Numbered from the stretch's first letter, positions 6,418 through 13,657 are shown. The stretch: 15,335 nucleotides of DNA from Candidatus Gastranaerophilales bacterium (GCA_900752845.1 CAADWU010000093.1:1-15335), one strand, 5' to 3'. A program made the numbers and translations. Notes: generated by a model from the sequence alone, not told the origin.

Positions 6418-8217
6418 ATGGCTAAAAAACTTATTAAAGTTATGGATACCTCATTTAGAGATGGTTTCCAATCAATTTACGGGGCTAAAGTTCTTGTTGA
6501 TGACTTTATCCCTGCTTTGCAGGCTGCTGTAAATGCAGGTTTAACTCACTTTGAAACAGCAGGCGGTGCAAGATTTCAGGCTCCTATTTTCTTCTGTAAT
6601 GAAAATGCATTTGAAACTATGGATAAAATCAGAGCTGCTGTAGGTCCTGATGTTAAACTACAGTCATTGGCAAGAGGCGTTAACGTTGTAGGCTTAAACT
6701 CACAACCTCGTGATGTTATTGATTTACACGCAAAAATGTTTGCAAAACATGGTGTTAACGTTGTTAGAAACTTTGATGCTTTAAACGATGTTAATAACTT
6801 AATAGATTCAGCTAACAGTATTAAAAAACATGGTATGAGCCATGAAGTTACAATTACAATGATGGAATTGCCTTACGGATGTGAAGGTGCACATGACGTT
6901 GCTTTTTATGAAAGAGTTCTAAGAAACATCCTTGATGCAGGTATTCCTTTTGACAGCTTAGCATTTAAAGATGCTTCAGGAACTTCAACTCCAAGAAAAG
7001 TTTATGAAACAATTAAACGTACAAGAGAAATTTTAGGCTCTGATGCTCATATTAGATTCCACTCTCATGAAACTGCAGGTACAGGCTTAGCTGCTTATCT
7101 TGCCGCTCTTGACGGCGGTGCTGACGGAATTGATTTGGCTATGAAACCTGTTTCTGGCGGTACAGGTCAGCCTGATATCATTTCTATGTGGCATGCACTG
7201 AGAGATACAGAATACGATTTGGGACTTGATATTCAAAAAATTATGGAAACAGAAGAAATCTTCAAAGAATGTATGAAAGATTATCCTATTTCTCCTGTAT
7301 CTTTAGCTGTTAATCCTATCTTAATTCAGGCTCCGTTACCGGGTGGTGCCACTGCTACAACTATTAACCAATTAAAAGATATGGGTATGGTTGATAAATT
7401 CCCTGAATTAATTAAACATATGAAAGAAGTTGTTGCAAGAGGCGGTTTTGGTACATCAGTTACTCCTGTTTCACAATTCTATGCTCAACAGGCTTTCTTG
7501 AATACAATCAGCGAACCATGGTCACAGGTTAATCCGGGGTACGGCAGAATGCTTTTAGGTTACTTCGGTAAAACTCCTTGTGAACCTGATGCAGAATTAG
7601 TTAAATGGGCTTCTGAAAAATTAGGCTTAGAACCTACAACTGAAAAAGTAGTTGACATTAACGAAAAAGATCCGGAAAAAGGCTTGAAAGCAGCTGAAGA
7701 AAGATTGAAAGCAGCAGGTCTTCCTGTTACAGATGAAAACTTATTTATTGCAGCTGCATGTAAAGATGCGAAAGAAGATAAAGGTATTAATTTCTTACTT
7801 GGTAAAGGTACTGTTTCTGTTAATAAAAAATCTGCTGATTCAGCTGTTGAAACAGAAAGTTCTTCATCTAACGGTTATACGGTAACAGTTAACGGCAAAA
7901 AATATGCAGTTGCTCTTGAAGGCAATAAAGCTACTGTTAACGGAAAATTATACGATATAGGTGTTAAAGCCGGAATTGAAGCGGTTTCTACTCCTGCTGG
8001 CGAAGGCAAACCTGTTAAAGCTGCTTTACCTGGTGTCGTATTAAAAGTGTTGGTATCAATCAACGATACTGTTGCAGAAGGTGACGTTATTGCTGTAGTC
8101 GAAGCAATGAAGATGGAAACTGAAATTAAATCTCCTGTAGCCGGTACTGTTTCTTCTGTAGAAATTGAAGTTGGCAGCAAAGTTAAAAACGGAGATGTTT
8201 TGGTAACTATTGCATAG
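6418..8217 (+). CDS. oadA: Oxaloacetate decarboxylase alpha-chain-like protein: carboxyltransferase domain plus biotin carrier domain
   Basis: This 599-residue soluble subunit is expected to move CO2 from a 2-oxo acid, probably oxaloacetate, to its own biotin. Residues about 5-290 form the HMGL-like TIM barrel, with likely metal ligands Asp15 (FRDG), Lys184 (FKDASGT) and His215/His217 (FHSHETAG). Residues about 300-460 resemble the conserved carboxylase domain. After a serine-rich linker (about 470-486) comes a biotinyl domain with EAMKMET, biotin lysine Lys565, 34 residues from the end. The opening DTSFRDGFQS and the ETAGGARFQ segment differ from the RDAHQS form of characterised OadA and pyruvate carboxylase. 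I remember the variant from epsilonproteobacterial 'PycB/biotin attachment' proteins. Placement between gamma- and beta-chain genes, with no biotin carboxylase gene nearby, favours decarboxylation. AAAGGA precedes the ATG. Confidence 0.88.
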   Translation: MAKKLIKVMDTSFRDGFQSIYGAKVLVDDFIPALQAAVNAGLTHFETAGGARFQAPIFFCNENAFETMDKIRAAVGPDVKLQSLARGVNVVGLNSQPRDVIDLHAKMFAKHGVNVVRNFDALNDVNNLIDSANSIKKHGMSHEVTITMMELPYGCEGAHDVAFYERVLRNILDAGIPFDSLAFKDASGTSTPRKVYETIKRTREILGSDAHIRFHSHETAGTGLAAYLAALDGGADGIDLAMKPVSGGTGQPDIISMWHALRDTEYDLGLDIQKIMETEEIFKECMKDYPISPVSLAVNPILIQAPLPGGATATTINQLKDMGMVDKFPELIKHMKEVVARGGFGTSVTPVSQFYAQQAFLNTISEPWSQVNPGYGRMLLGYFGKTPCEPDAELVKWASEKLGLEPTTEKVVDINEKDPEKGLKAAEERLKAAGLPVTDENLFIAAACKDAKEDKGINFLLGKGTVSVNKKSADSAVETESSSSNGYTVTVNGKKYAVALEGNKATVNGKLYDIGVKAGIEAVSTPAGEGKPVKAALPGVVLKVLVSINDTVAEGDVIAVVEAMKMETEIKSPVAGTVSSVEIEVGSKVKNGDVLVTIA

Positions 8218-8250
8218 ATACCCGTTAGTAAAATCAAAGAGGATAAAAAA

Positions 8251-9426
8251 ATGAATATAGCAGACAGTTTATATAAATTATGGCAGTCAACAGGTATAGC
8301 AAATTTTGTTCAGCCTGTAGACCCTAATATCACAAACGGGTTTGAACAATTTCTTCATCAATTCGGTTCGCCGATTATGATTTTGGTTTGTTTATTCCTG
8401 CTTTGGCTAGGTATTAAAAAGCAATTTGAGCCGTTATTGCTTGTCCCGATTGCGTTCGGTGGAATTTTATCAAATATTCCCGTTGCAGATATTGCAGGAC
8501 CACATGGCTTTTTGGGAATAATCTATGAAATTGGTATACATAGCGGTTTGTTCCCGTTAATTATCTTTATGGGTGTAGGTGCAATGACTGACTTCGGACC
8601 GCTTATTGCAAATCCTAAAACAGCATTACTGGGCGGTGCTGCACAGTTTGGTATCTTCGGTGCCTTATTGCTTGCACTTTGCTGTTTCGGTTTTACATTA
8701 CCACAGGCAGGTGCTATCGGTATTATCGGCGGTGCTGACGGTCCTACATCAATTTACGTTACTACAAAACTTGCTCCTGAATTGTTAGGTGCAATTGCAG
8801 TTGCAGCTTATTCATATATGGCATTGGTTCCTGTAATTCAACCGCCTATTATGAAATTATTAACAAGCAAAGCAGAACGTGAAATTCAAATGGAACAGTT
8901 AAGAGAAGTTTCAAAAAGAGAAAAAATTGTATTCCCTCTTGTTGTATTGGGTTTATGTATAATTTTCTTACCTGATGCTTGTCCTCTTATCGGTGCTTTG
9001 ACATTCGGTAACTTATGTAAAGAATGCGGTGTTGTTGACAGACTATCTGATACTATGCAAAATGCATTAATAAACATTGTAACTATTTTCTTAGGACTTT
9101 CTGTAGGTTCAAAATTATCTTCAGACCAGTTCTTGACATTGCAAACATTGTTTATCTTGCTGCTGGGTATCATTGCATTCTCTTTTGCAACAGGTGCAGG
9201 TGTTATTTGCGCTAAGATTATGAACTTTTTCTCTAAAACTAAGGTTAACCCTTTAATTGGTGCAGCGGGTGTGTCAGCTGTACCGATGGCAGCACGTGTT
9301 GCTAACAAGGTAGGTTTGGAAGCAAATGACCAAAATTATCTGTTAATGCACGCTATGGGACCTAACGTTGCAGGGGTTATCGGTTCTGCTGTTGCAGCAG
9401 GTATATTACTTGCTTTATGTCAATAA
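8251..9426 (+). CDS. oadB: Sodium-translocating decarboxylase beta chain (membrane carboxybiotin decarboxylase, OadB type)
   Basis: This 391-residue, very hydrophobic protein (about nine to eleven membrane segments) decarboxylates carboxybiotin and uses the energy to export Na+. Family motifs are plain: GVGAMTDFGPLIANP at 108-122, GGADGPTSIY at 160-169, YSYMALVPVIQPP at 187-199, NPLIGAAGVSAVPMAAR at 333-349 and MHAMGPNVAGVIGSAVAAG at 366-384. Residues reported as functionally important in the Klebsiella protein (Asp203, Tyr229, Asn373, Gly377, Ser382, Arg389) appear here as Asp163, Tyr189, Asn333, Gly337, Ser342 and Arg349 at a constant offset of 40. The related methylmalonyl-CoA and glutaconyl-CoA decarboxylases share this subunit, so substrate identity comes from the alpha gene. 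It follows oadA by 33 bp, with an AGAGGAT site, and ends the operon. Confidence 0.94.
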   Translation: MNIADSLYKLWQSTGIANFVQPVDPNITNGFEQFLHQFGSPIMILVCLFLLWLGIKKQFEPLLLVPIAFGGILSNIPVADIAGPHGFLGIIYEIGIHSGLFPLIIFMGVGAMTDFGPLIANPKTALLGGAAQFGIFGALLLALCCFGFTLPQAGAIGIIGGADGPTSIYVTTKLAPELLGAIAVAAYSYMALVPVIQPPIMKLLTSKAEREIQMEQLREVSKREKIVFPLVVLGLCIIFLPDACPLIGALTFGNLCKECGVVDRLSDTMQNALINIVTIFLGLSVGSKLSSDQFLTLQTLFILLLGIIAFSFATGAGVICAKIMNFFSKTKVNPLIGAAGVSAVPMAARVANKVGLEANDQNYLLMHAMGPNVAGVIGSAVAAGILLALCQ

Positions 9427-9447
9427 CAGATTGTTATTACTAATTAT

Positions 9448-9478
9448 AAAAAAGACCGCTGTGATTGCGGTCTTTTTT
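9448..9478 (+). terminator. Intrinsic terminator of the birA-oad operon
   Basis: AAGACCGC (9452-9459) pairs with GCGGTCTT (9467-9474) around a 7-nt loop and is followed by a run of T. It lies 22 bp after the oadB stop. The A-run on the left makes it symmetrical, but no - strand gene approaches it. Confidence 0.88.
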
Positions 9479-9490
9479 TTTACTTAATTG

Positions 9491-9499
9491 TGATATAAT
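9491..9499 (+). promoter_or_regulatory. Extended -10 promoter giving a leaderless transcript
   Basis: TGATATAAT is a consensus -10 hexamer (9494-9499) with the upstream TGn extension. The expected start 7 bp later coincides with the ATG at 9506. No -35 hexamer is recognisable; that position is the U-tract of the preceding terminator. Confidence 0.55.
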
Positions 9500-9505
9500 A
9501 TTATT

Positions 9506-9841
9506 ATGAATAATAAAGATGATATAAAAATTCATTACTCATTACTTCCAGCCTTTGATTGTGATGAACCTATGAAAGAGGCATTTCTTGCTGGCGTAAA
9601 AGTTTCGGGAGTAACAATTTACAATTCAAAGACAAAAAAAATTCTAGCTCAATATCCTGTCCTTATTGGGAATGCAACTCATTATGATGAATTTGAAGCC
9701 GAAATGATTAAAATAGGTGAACTTCTTTATGATAAAGTTGTTGAGAGCATCAAAGTTGACAAAGTATTTGATTTTACTGATTTGTTTGGTTCGGGCGGCT
9801 GCTCAAACGGTGGCTGCGGAGGATGCGGCGGTTGTCATTAA
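9506..9841 (+). CDS. Unrecognised 111-residue protein with a C-terminal Gly/Cys tail
   Basis: I do not recognise this family. Residues 1-95 look like one compact alpha/beta domain, with no signal peptide and no membrane segment. The last 17 residues are a tail of Gly and Cys, with the pattern C99-x4-C104-x2-C107-x2-C110-His111. That could bind a metal ion or Fe-S cluster, or be modified after translation. Codons in the tail are GC-rich against an AT-rich background because Gly and Cys codons dominate. There is no Shine-Dalgarno sequence. The start codon sits where transcription from the extended -10 element should begin, and the next in-frame Met is residue 23, so a leaderless mRNA is likely. 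It stands alone between the oad terminator and the glgC promoter. A folded body with a metal-binding tail is my best structural guess. Confidence 0.8.
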   Translation: MNNKDDIKIHYSLLPAFDCDEPMKEAFLAGVKVSGVTIYNSKTKKILAQYPVLIGNATHYDEFEAEMIKIGELLYDKVVESIKVDKVFDFTDLFGSGGCSNGGCGGCGGCH

Positions 9842-9844
9842 CAA

Positions 9845-9879
9845 TTGGCAATTTTTCGTTTATGGAGTATAATTATAAT
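9845..9879 (+). promoter_or_regulatory. Sigma70 promoter of glgC
   Basis: TTGGCA (9845-9850) and TATAAT (9868-9873) are 17 bp apart. A second TATAAT follows directly at 9874-9879. A start near 9880 leaves a leader of about 30 nt carrying AAGGGG (9896-9901) before the ATG at 9911. It is the closest match to consensus in the window. Confidence 0.7.
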
Positions 9880-9910
9880 AGAGAGTTAAAAAAGTAAGGG
9901 GTTTAGAGAT

Positions 9911-11146
9911 ATGTCTATTGATAATGCTTTAGTAATGATTCTTGCAGGCGGAGAAGGGAAAAGACTATATCCTTTGACAAAAGACAGAGCAAAGCCTGCT
10001 GTGCCGTTTGGAGGAAGATACAGAATTATAGATTTTGTGTTAAATAATTTTATAAACTCGGGCTTTTTTAAGATTAAAGTATTAACTCAATATAAGTCTG
10101 ATTCTTTAAATAAACATATTACAAGAGGCTGGGCATTATCACCGTTCTTAAATCAGTATGTTGATTTGGCTCCGGCTCAAATGCGAACCGGTATTGACTG
10201 GTATCGAGGAACGGCAGATGCTATTTATCAAAACGTATTTCACATAACCGATGAAGATCCTGATTATGTATGTATATTTGGCGGGGACCATATTTATAAA
10301 ATGGATGTGTCGCAAATGCTTGATTATCATAAAGAAAAGGATGCTGACTTATCTATTTCAGCAATCCCTATTCCTATAGAAGAAGCACATGAATTCGGTA
10401 TTATAGAAGTTGATGATAATTGGAAACTTGTTAATTTTGTTGAAAAACCGCAGTACAGACCAAAATCTATACCAGGCAATCCGAATATGTGTCTGGCTTC
10501 TATGGGTAATTATATTTTTAATAAAGATATATTATTGGATGCTCTTAATCGTGATGAGGAAATAAAAGAGTCAAGTCATGATTTTGGTAAAAACGTCATT
10601 CCTATGCTTTTAAAGGATGGAAAGAAAATTTATATTTACAATTTCCATGAAAATTCATTCCCGGGAATAACAGAAAGAGAACGAGGATACTGGATGGATG
10701 TCGGAAGTATTGATGCTTACTGGCAGGCAAATATGGACTTGTTGGACTATGATCCTGAATTAAATCTTTATTCACAGGATTGGCCGTTAAGAACATTTAA
10801 TTACAATTATCCCCCTGCAAAATTTATTTGGGAAGAGGGGGAAAGAGTTGGTATGGCAACAAATTCAATGGTTTCAGAAGGATGTATTGTATCAGGTGCA
10901 GGGCTTTCACGCTGTATATTGTCTCCTAAGGTTAAAGTCAACAGCTTTTCGCAGATATCTTCAACAATTTTAATGGAAAACGTTGAAGTCGGCAGGTATT
11001 CAAAAATTAAAAAAGCAATTATTGATAAAAATGTAACTATACCTCCAAATTCCAGAATAGGCTTTAACAGAGAAGAAGATATCGCACGTGGTTTCCATGT
11101 ATCTCCGGGTGGTGTTACGGTTGTACCTAAGGGAGCTATACTGTAG
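9911..11146 (+). CDS. glgC: Glucose-1-phosphate adenylyltransferase (ADP-glucose pyrophosphorylase)
   Basis: This enzyme makes ADP-glucose and PPi from glucose-1-phosphate and ATP, the committed step of glycogen synthesis. At 411 residues it has the usual bacterial length. The N-terminal nucleotidyltransferase domain shows LAGGEGKRLYPLT at 11-23, RAKPAVPFGGRYR at 26-38, GTADAIYQN at 100-108, GGDHIYKMD at 124-132 (Asp126 for metal and catalysis), FVEKP at 176-180 for sugar phosphate, and YWMDVGSIDAYW at 260-271. Residues from about 310 on form the C-terminal left-handed beta-helix. In this family activity is allosterically set by glycolytic intermediates; which one applies here cannot be read with confidence. 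It has its own strong promoter and appears monocistronic; no other glg gene is in the window. Confidence 0.95.
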   Translation: MSIDNALVMILAGGEGKRLYPLTKDRAKPAVPFGGRYRIIDFVLNNFINSGFFKIKVLTQYKSDSLNKHITRGWALSPFLNQYVDLAPAQMRTGIDWYRGTADAIYQNVFHITDEDPDYVCIFGGDHIYKMDVSQMLDYHKEKDADLSISAIPIPIEEAHEFGIIEVDDNWKLVNFVEKPQYRPKSIPGNPNMCLASMGNYIFNKDILLDALNRDEEIKESSHDFGKNVIPMLLKDGKKIYIYNFHENSFPGITERERGYWMDVGSIDAYWQANMDLLDYDPELNLYSQDWPLRTFNYNYPPAKFIWEEGERVGMATNSMVSEGCIVSGAGLSRCILSPKVKVNSFSQISSTILMENVEVGRYSKIKKAIIDKNVTIPPNSRIGFNREEDIARGFHVSPGGVTVVPKGAIL

Positions 11147-11162
11147 TTCTGGTATTTTTTTT
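11138..11162 (+). terminator. Weak candidate terminator of glgC
   Basis: ATACTG (11138-11143) can pair with TGGTAT (11150-11155), including two G-U pairs, around a 6-nt loop, followed by a T-run. The stem overlaps the glgC stop codon, so it is weak and unusual in position. The remaining 100 bp before the next gene shows no clear promoter. Confidence 0.3.
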
Positions 11163-11266
11163 ATATTTGATATATTATGTTTAACGCTATTGTAAATCTT
11201 TATTAATATATAGGGATATTCAGGCAATTGTGATGCTTCATAATCTTTATAGATTTGGGTAGAAAT

Positions 11267-11839
11267 ATGGCGTTAAACGGTATAAGAACATACATTACAA
11301 ATACCTCATTGTACAAAGGTGCTTCCCGTACTGTGCGTACAATTCAACAAAAGGGTCTGGATTTAATTCCGGACGCCGTATATTCAAGCGACAAAATTAC
11401 CAGAAATATAAAAAATACAGGGGAGAAAATTTCATCTGCTGAACAGCGACTTATTTTAGGTGCTACAGCTTTGATGACACAACCGTTTATTGACGCCAAC
11501 AATAAAAGTGTAGACGAAAAAACACGTAAAGTTTCTGTAGCAAGAACAATTGCAAAAATAGTAGCAGGAACTTTAACAGGATATTTTATCAGAAAAGGCT
11601 GTATTAAAGGTATTAAAGCACTTTCTCAAATCCCGGGGCAAAATGTGCCGAAATACAAAACGCTGTTTACTCCTAAAGGCATAACAGATAATACCACAGA
11701 TGCCTTTAAACAATATCGTAATGCTATGGGTACAGTAGTTGCATTACTTGTCATGATGGTTACCAACTTTGCAATTGATGCTCCGTTGACCAAGTTCTTA
11801 ACTAATGCTCTTGTGAAAAAACAGGAGGATAAGAAATGA
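11267..11839 (+). CDS. Unrecognised membrane-associated protein, first of a coupled pair
   Basis: I do not recognise a domain in this 190-residue protein. It opens with a basic, amphipathic region (about 1-60). It has moderately hydrophobic helices at about 61-76 and 93-108, the second embedded in a basic context (VARTIAKIVAGTLTGYFIRKG), and one convincing membrane helix at about 153-172 (MGTVVALLVMMVTNFAIDAP), then a short lysine-rich end. No signal peptide, catalytic motif or cysteine pair is evident. The ATG at 11267 is preferred; an in-frame TTG at 11255 overlaps GGG, the only ribosome-binding-like sequence. The gene overlaps the next by 4 bp, so the two products are probably made in proportion and may form one complex. 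Confidence 0.75.
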   Translation: MALNGIRTYITNTSLYKGASRTVRTIQQKGLDLIPDAVYSSDKITRNIKNTGEKISSAEQRLILGATALMTQPFIDANNKSVDEKTRKVSVARTIAKIVAGTLTGYFIRKGCIKGIKALSQIPGQNVPKYKTLFTPKGITDNTTDAFKQYRNAMGTVVALLVMMVTNFAIDAPLTKFLTNALVKKQEDKK

Positions 11840-12474
11840 AGTCATTAGGTAACTTATGTTCTGATTTTAAAAATATTATGTACAAAAATTATGGTGAAAA
11901 TCCGGGTAAAATGCTTGTACATACAGGAGTTCTTGGGTGGATTTTATCATCTTTGGCGCAAGTTTGGGCTGTTGTTTTCAATGATAAAATTTCTCCCGAG
12001 CAAAAAACATTCCTTATTCCTCAAGAGATTGCGGATGCTGCCGTTAATATTTTGTCATTTTACGTTATTACAAGTTCTTTTAAAAACCTGGCTTCAAAAC
12101 TCGTATCAACAGGTAAATTGACTACAAAACCTATTAAAGATTTTCTTACAAAGCAAGGAGCAAATACTTCAGAACACATTGGAAAGCTTGGTTTTAATAT
12201 TGAAAATATGGCAAGTTTTCAGGAAATAAAAAATGAATATAAACCGTTTAAGAATGGGGTTGATGTTGTCGCAAGCACAGTCGGCTCTATTATTTCCTGC
12301 AATATTGTAACACCTGTTCTAAGAAATAAATATGCAGCAAAAAAACAAAAAGAAGCTATTGCCAAAATGCATGGTAATGAAGGGCAAGTATTAAACTCCC
12401 CAAGAGGAATAACTATGGACGCATATATTAAAATGTCTGCTATGAAGCATTCTTCAGGTAGTTTAAAAATATAA
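11836..12474 (+). CDS. Unrecognised multi-helix membrane protein, second of a coupled pair
   Basis: This 212-residue protein matches no family that I know. Three hydrophobic stretches are visible: about 27-48 (LVHTGVLGWILSSLAQVWAVVF), 61-83 (IPQEIADAAVNILSFYVITSSF) and 140-163 (VDVVASTVGSIISCNIVTPVL). The last is followed by a strongly basic segment at 163-171. The C-terminal 40 residues are polar and probably soluble. A strong AGGAGG site at 11823-11828, inside the upstream gene, drives translation, and the ATG overlaps the upstream stop. The 3' end overlaps the convergent anti-sigma gene by 12 bp. Its size, helix-rich nature and lysine-bounded helices resemble its partner, so both may belong to one broad lineage-specific family. 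I know of nothing that fixes a function. Confidence 0.78.
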   Translation: MKSLGNLCSDFKNIMYKNYGENPGKMLVHTGVLGWILSSLAQVWAVVFNDKISPEQKTFLIPQEIADAAVNILSFYVITSSFKNLASKLVSTGKLTTKPIKDFLTKQGANTSEHIGKLGFNIENMASFQEIKNEYKPFKNGVDVVASTVGSIISCNIVTPVLRNKYAAKKQKEAIAKMHGNEGQVLNSPRGITMDAYIKMSAMKHSSGSLKI

Positions 12475-12996
12475 TATTGCTATTATTCCTGCAACGATAC
12501 AGGTTATCATTATAAAAAACGTAATAGCAAGTTTTAAAAACGGATCGGTTTCTGTTTTTTCGCTTTTCTGCTGAATTTGGTATATTATTTGTTTTGAATA
12601 GTCGTTTTTAAATTCATTTCTTGTCTTTTCAAATGATGAATGGAGAAGTTTTTTAAATGTATATATATTTTCTAAATCCTGTCTTGCAAGAGGATTTGAA
12701 ATAGCTATTTTCTTTATTTTTATGCTGTCTATATCGTTTAATTCATTGTCTATGTATGCTGATAAATTCTCTTTAAAATCTTCATATTGTTTTGTAATAT
12801 AAGGATTTTCTATTTCTTCTGATTGAATATCAATAAACTTATTAACCATATTTTTTAAAGACTCGTATTTTTGCATACAAGCAGGGCAGTTTCTTAAATG
12901 TTCTGCTACATATTCAGATAACTTTGCACTTAATTTATCCTCTATATAAAACGGCATTAAAGCACCTACTTGTTCACATGATAATTGGTTTTGCAT
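12463..12996 (-). CDS. Membrane-anchored anti-sigma factor with zinc-finger (ZAS) domain
   Basis: This 177-residue protein should hold the upstream-encoded sigma factor at the membrane and release it on a signal. The N-terminal domain (1-45) has the ZAS pattern H33-x3-C37-x2-C40 (HLRNCPAC), the usual zinc ligands with a nearby Cys7. A second stretch at 75-115 (ENLSAYIDNELN...) resembles a further ZAS-like fold without the His/Cys ligands. A single membrane helix lies at about 155-177, so the bulk is cytoplasmic and almost nothing protrudes outside. Sensing therefore probably involves zinc or thiol chemistry, or a partner protein, rather than a large periplasmic domain. It starts 11 bp after the sigma gene, with AAAGGAGA upstream, so both are made from one transcript. 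Its stop lies inside the convergent membrane-protein gene. Confidence 0.85.
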   Translation of the reverse strand: MQNQLSCEQVGALMPFYIEDKLSAKLSEYVAEHLRNCPACMQKYESLKNMVNKFIDIQSEEIENPYITKQYEDFKENLSAYIDNELNDIDSIKIKKIAISNPLARQDLENIYTFKKLLHSSFEKTRNEFKNDYSKQIIYQIQQKSEKTETDPFLKLAITFFIMITCIVAGIIAILYF

Positions 12997-13007
12997 ATTT
13001 TCTCCTT

Positions 13008-13601
13008 TTAAATATAGGCTTTAAGTTCATCCTGAAGTTTATTTCTTGCTCTGGCAATTCTGGATTTTACTGTCCCAACGCTGGAATGTGTTGCATTAGC
13101 TATTTCTTCATAGCTCAAGCCCTGCAATTCTCTTAATATTATTGCTATTCTGAATTGTTCGGGAAGTGCCAGAATTGCATCTTTAATTATTTTTTCGAGC
13201 TCGGCAGAAATACATTTTTCAGGCGGTTTGCATTTTTTATCGAGAAGCTGTAATTTTATTGATGCTCCTCCTTCGTTATCCTCGTCAATAGAAACTGTAT
13301 CAGGTCGTCTTTGTGTTTTTCTCAGTTCATCATAAAAAAGATTTGTTATAATCTGATTAAGCCAGCCTTTAAATAATTTTGGATTTTTAAGGCTTTGAAT
13401 ATTTTTTGCAACACGAAGCAGTGCTTCCTGAGTTAAATCAGAAACGCATTCTCTTTTTTTGCAAAGATAGGAAAATGCCGCAAATACGTTTTTCTGCTCT
13501 CGTTTGATTAGTTCTTCCAGAGCTTTATAATCGTTTTGCTGGGATAGAACAACAAGTTCTTCCAGCGGCATTTTCTTGTATTGCAATTTGTTGCCTGACA
13601 T
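13008..13601 (-). CDS. ECF-type RNA polymerase sigma factor (sigma70 family, group 4)
   Basis: This 197-residue sigma factor has only regions 2 and 4. Region 2 spans about 20-100: DLTQEALLRVAKNI at 55-68 contacts polymerase, and FKGWLNQIITNLFYDELRKTQRR at 77-99 recognises and melts the -10 element. An acidic linker follows (about 101-135). Region 4 spans about 136-193, with the helix-turn-helix LSYEEIANATHSSVGTVKSRIARARNKL at 162-189 for the -35 element. The paired anti-sigma gene directly downstream supports a signal-controlled regulon and possible autoregulation. AAGGAG lies 6 nt before the ATG, but most of it falls in the arm of a 7-bp hairpin, which could limit translation. Target genes cannot be inferred. 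Confidence 0.93.
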   Translation of the reverse strand: MSGNKLQYKKMPLEELVVLSQQNDYKALEELIKREQKNVFAAFSYLCKKRECVSDLTQEALLRVAKNIQSLKNPKLFKGWLNQIITNLFYDELRKTQRRPDTVSIDEDNEGGASIKLQLLDKKCKPPEKCISAELEKIIKDAILALPEQFRIAIILRELQGLSYEEIANATHSSVGTVKSRIARARNKLQDELKAYI

Positions 13602-13607
13602 AAACTT

Positions 13608-13630
13608 CTCCTTACATCCTATAGTAAGGA
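13608..13630 (-). promoter_or_regulatory. Leader hairpin masking the sigma-factor ribosome binding site
   Basis: In - strand RNA, TCCTTAC (13630-13624) pairs perfectly with GTAAGGA (13615-13609) around an 8-nt loop. The second arm contains AAGGA of the AAGGAG Shine-Dalgarno sequence (13613-13608), 6 nt before the ATG. Folding would hide the site. The same inverted repeat could instead be a DNA operator. Confidence 0.45.
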
Positions 13631-13657
13631 ATTTTTGTCAGAAATTGCTCATTCGTT

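Noticed and set aside
7875..8237. Open frame on - strand opposite the biotin domain
   Set aside because: The + strand frame encodes a textbook biotin carrier domain. The reverse frame is a low-complexity shadow without a ribosome binding site.
8886..9308. 140-codon frame on - strand inside oadB
   Set aside because: It is antisense to highly conserved OadB motifs, and its translation is not like any protein that I know.
9800..9841. Microcin B17-like Gly/Cys core suggesting a modified peptide precursor
   Set aside because: No YcaO, dehydrogenase, radical SAM or export gene is nearby, and the tail follows a full-sized folded domain rather than a short leader.
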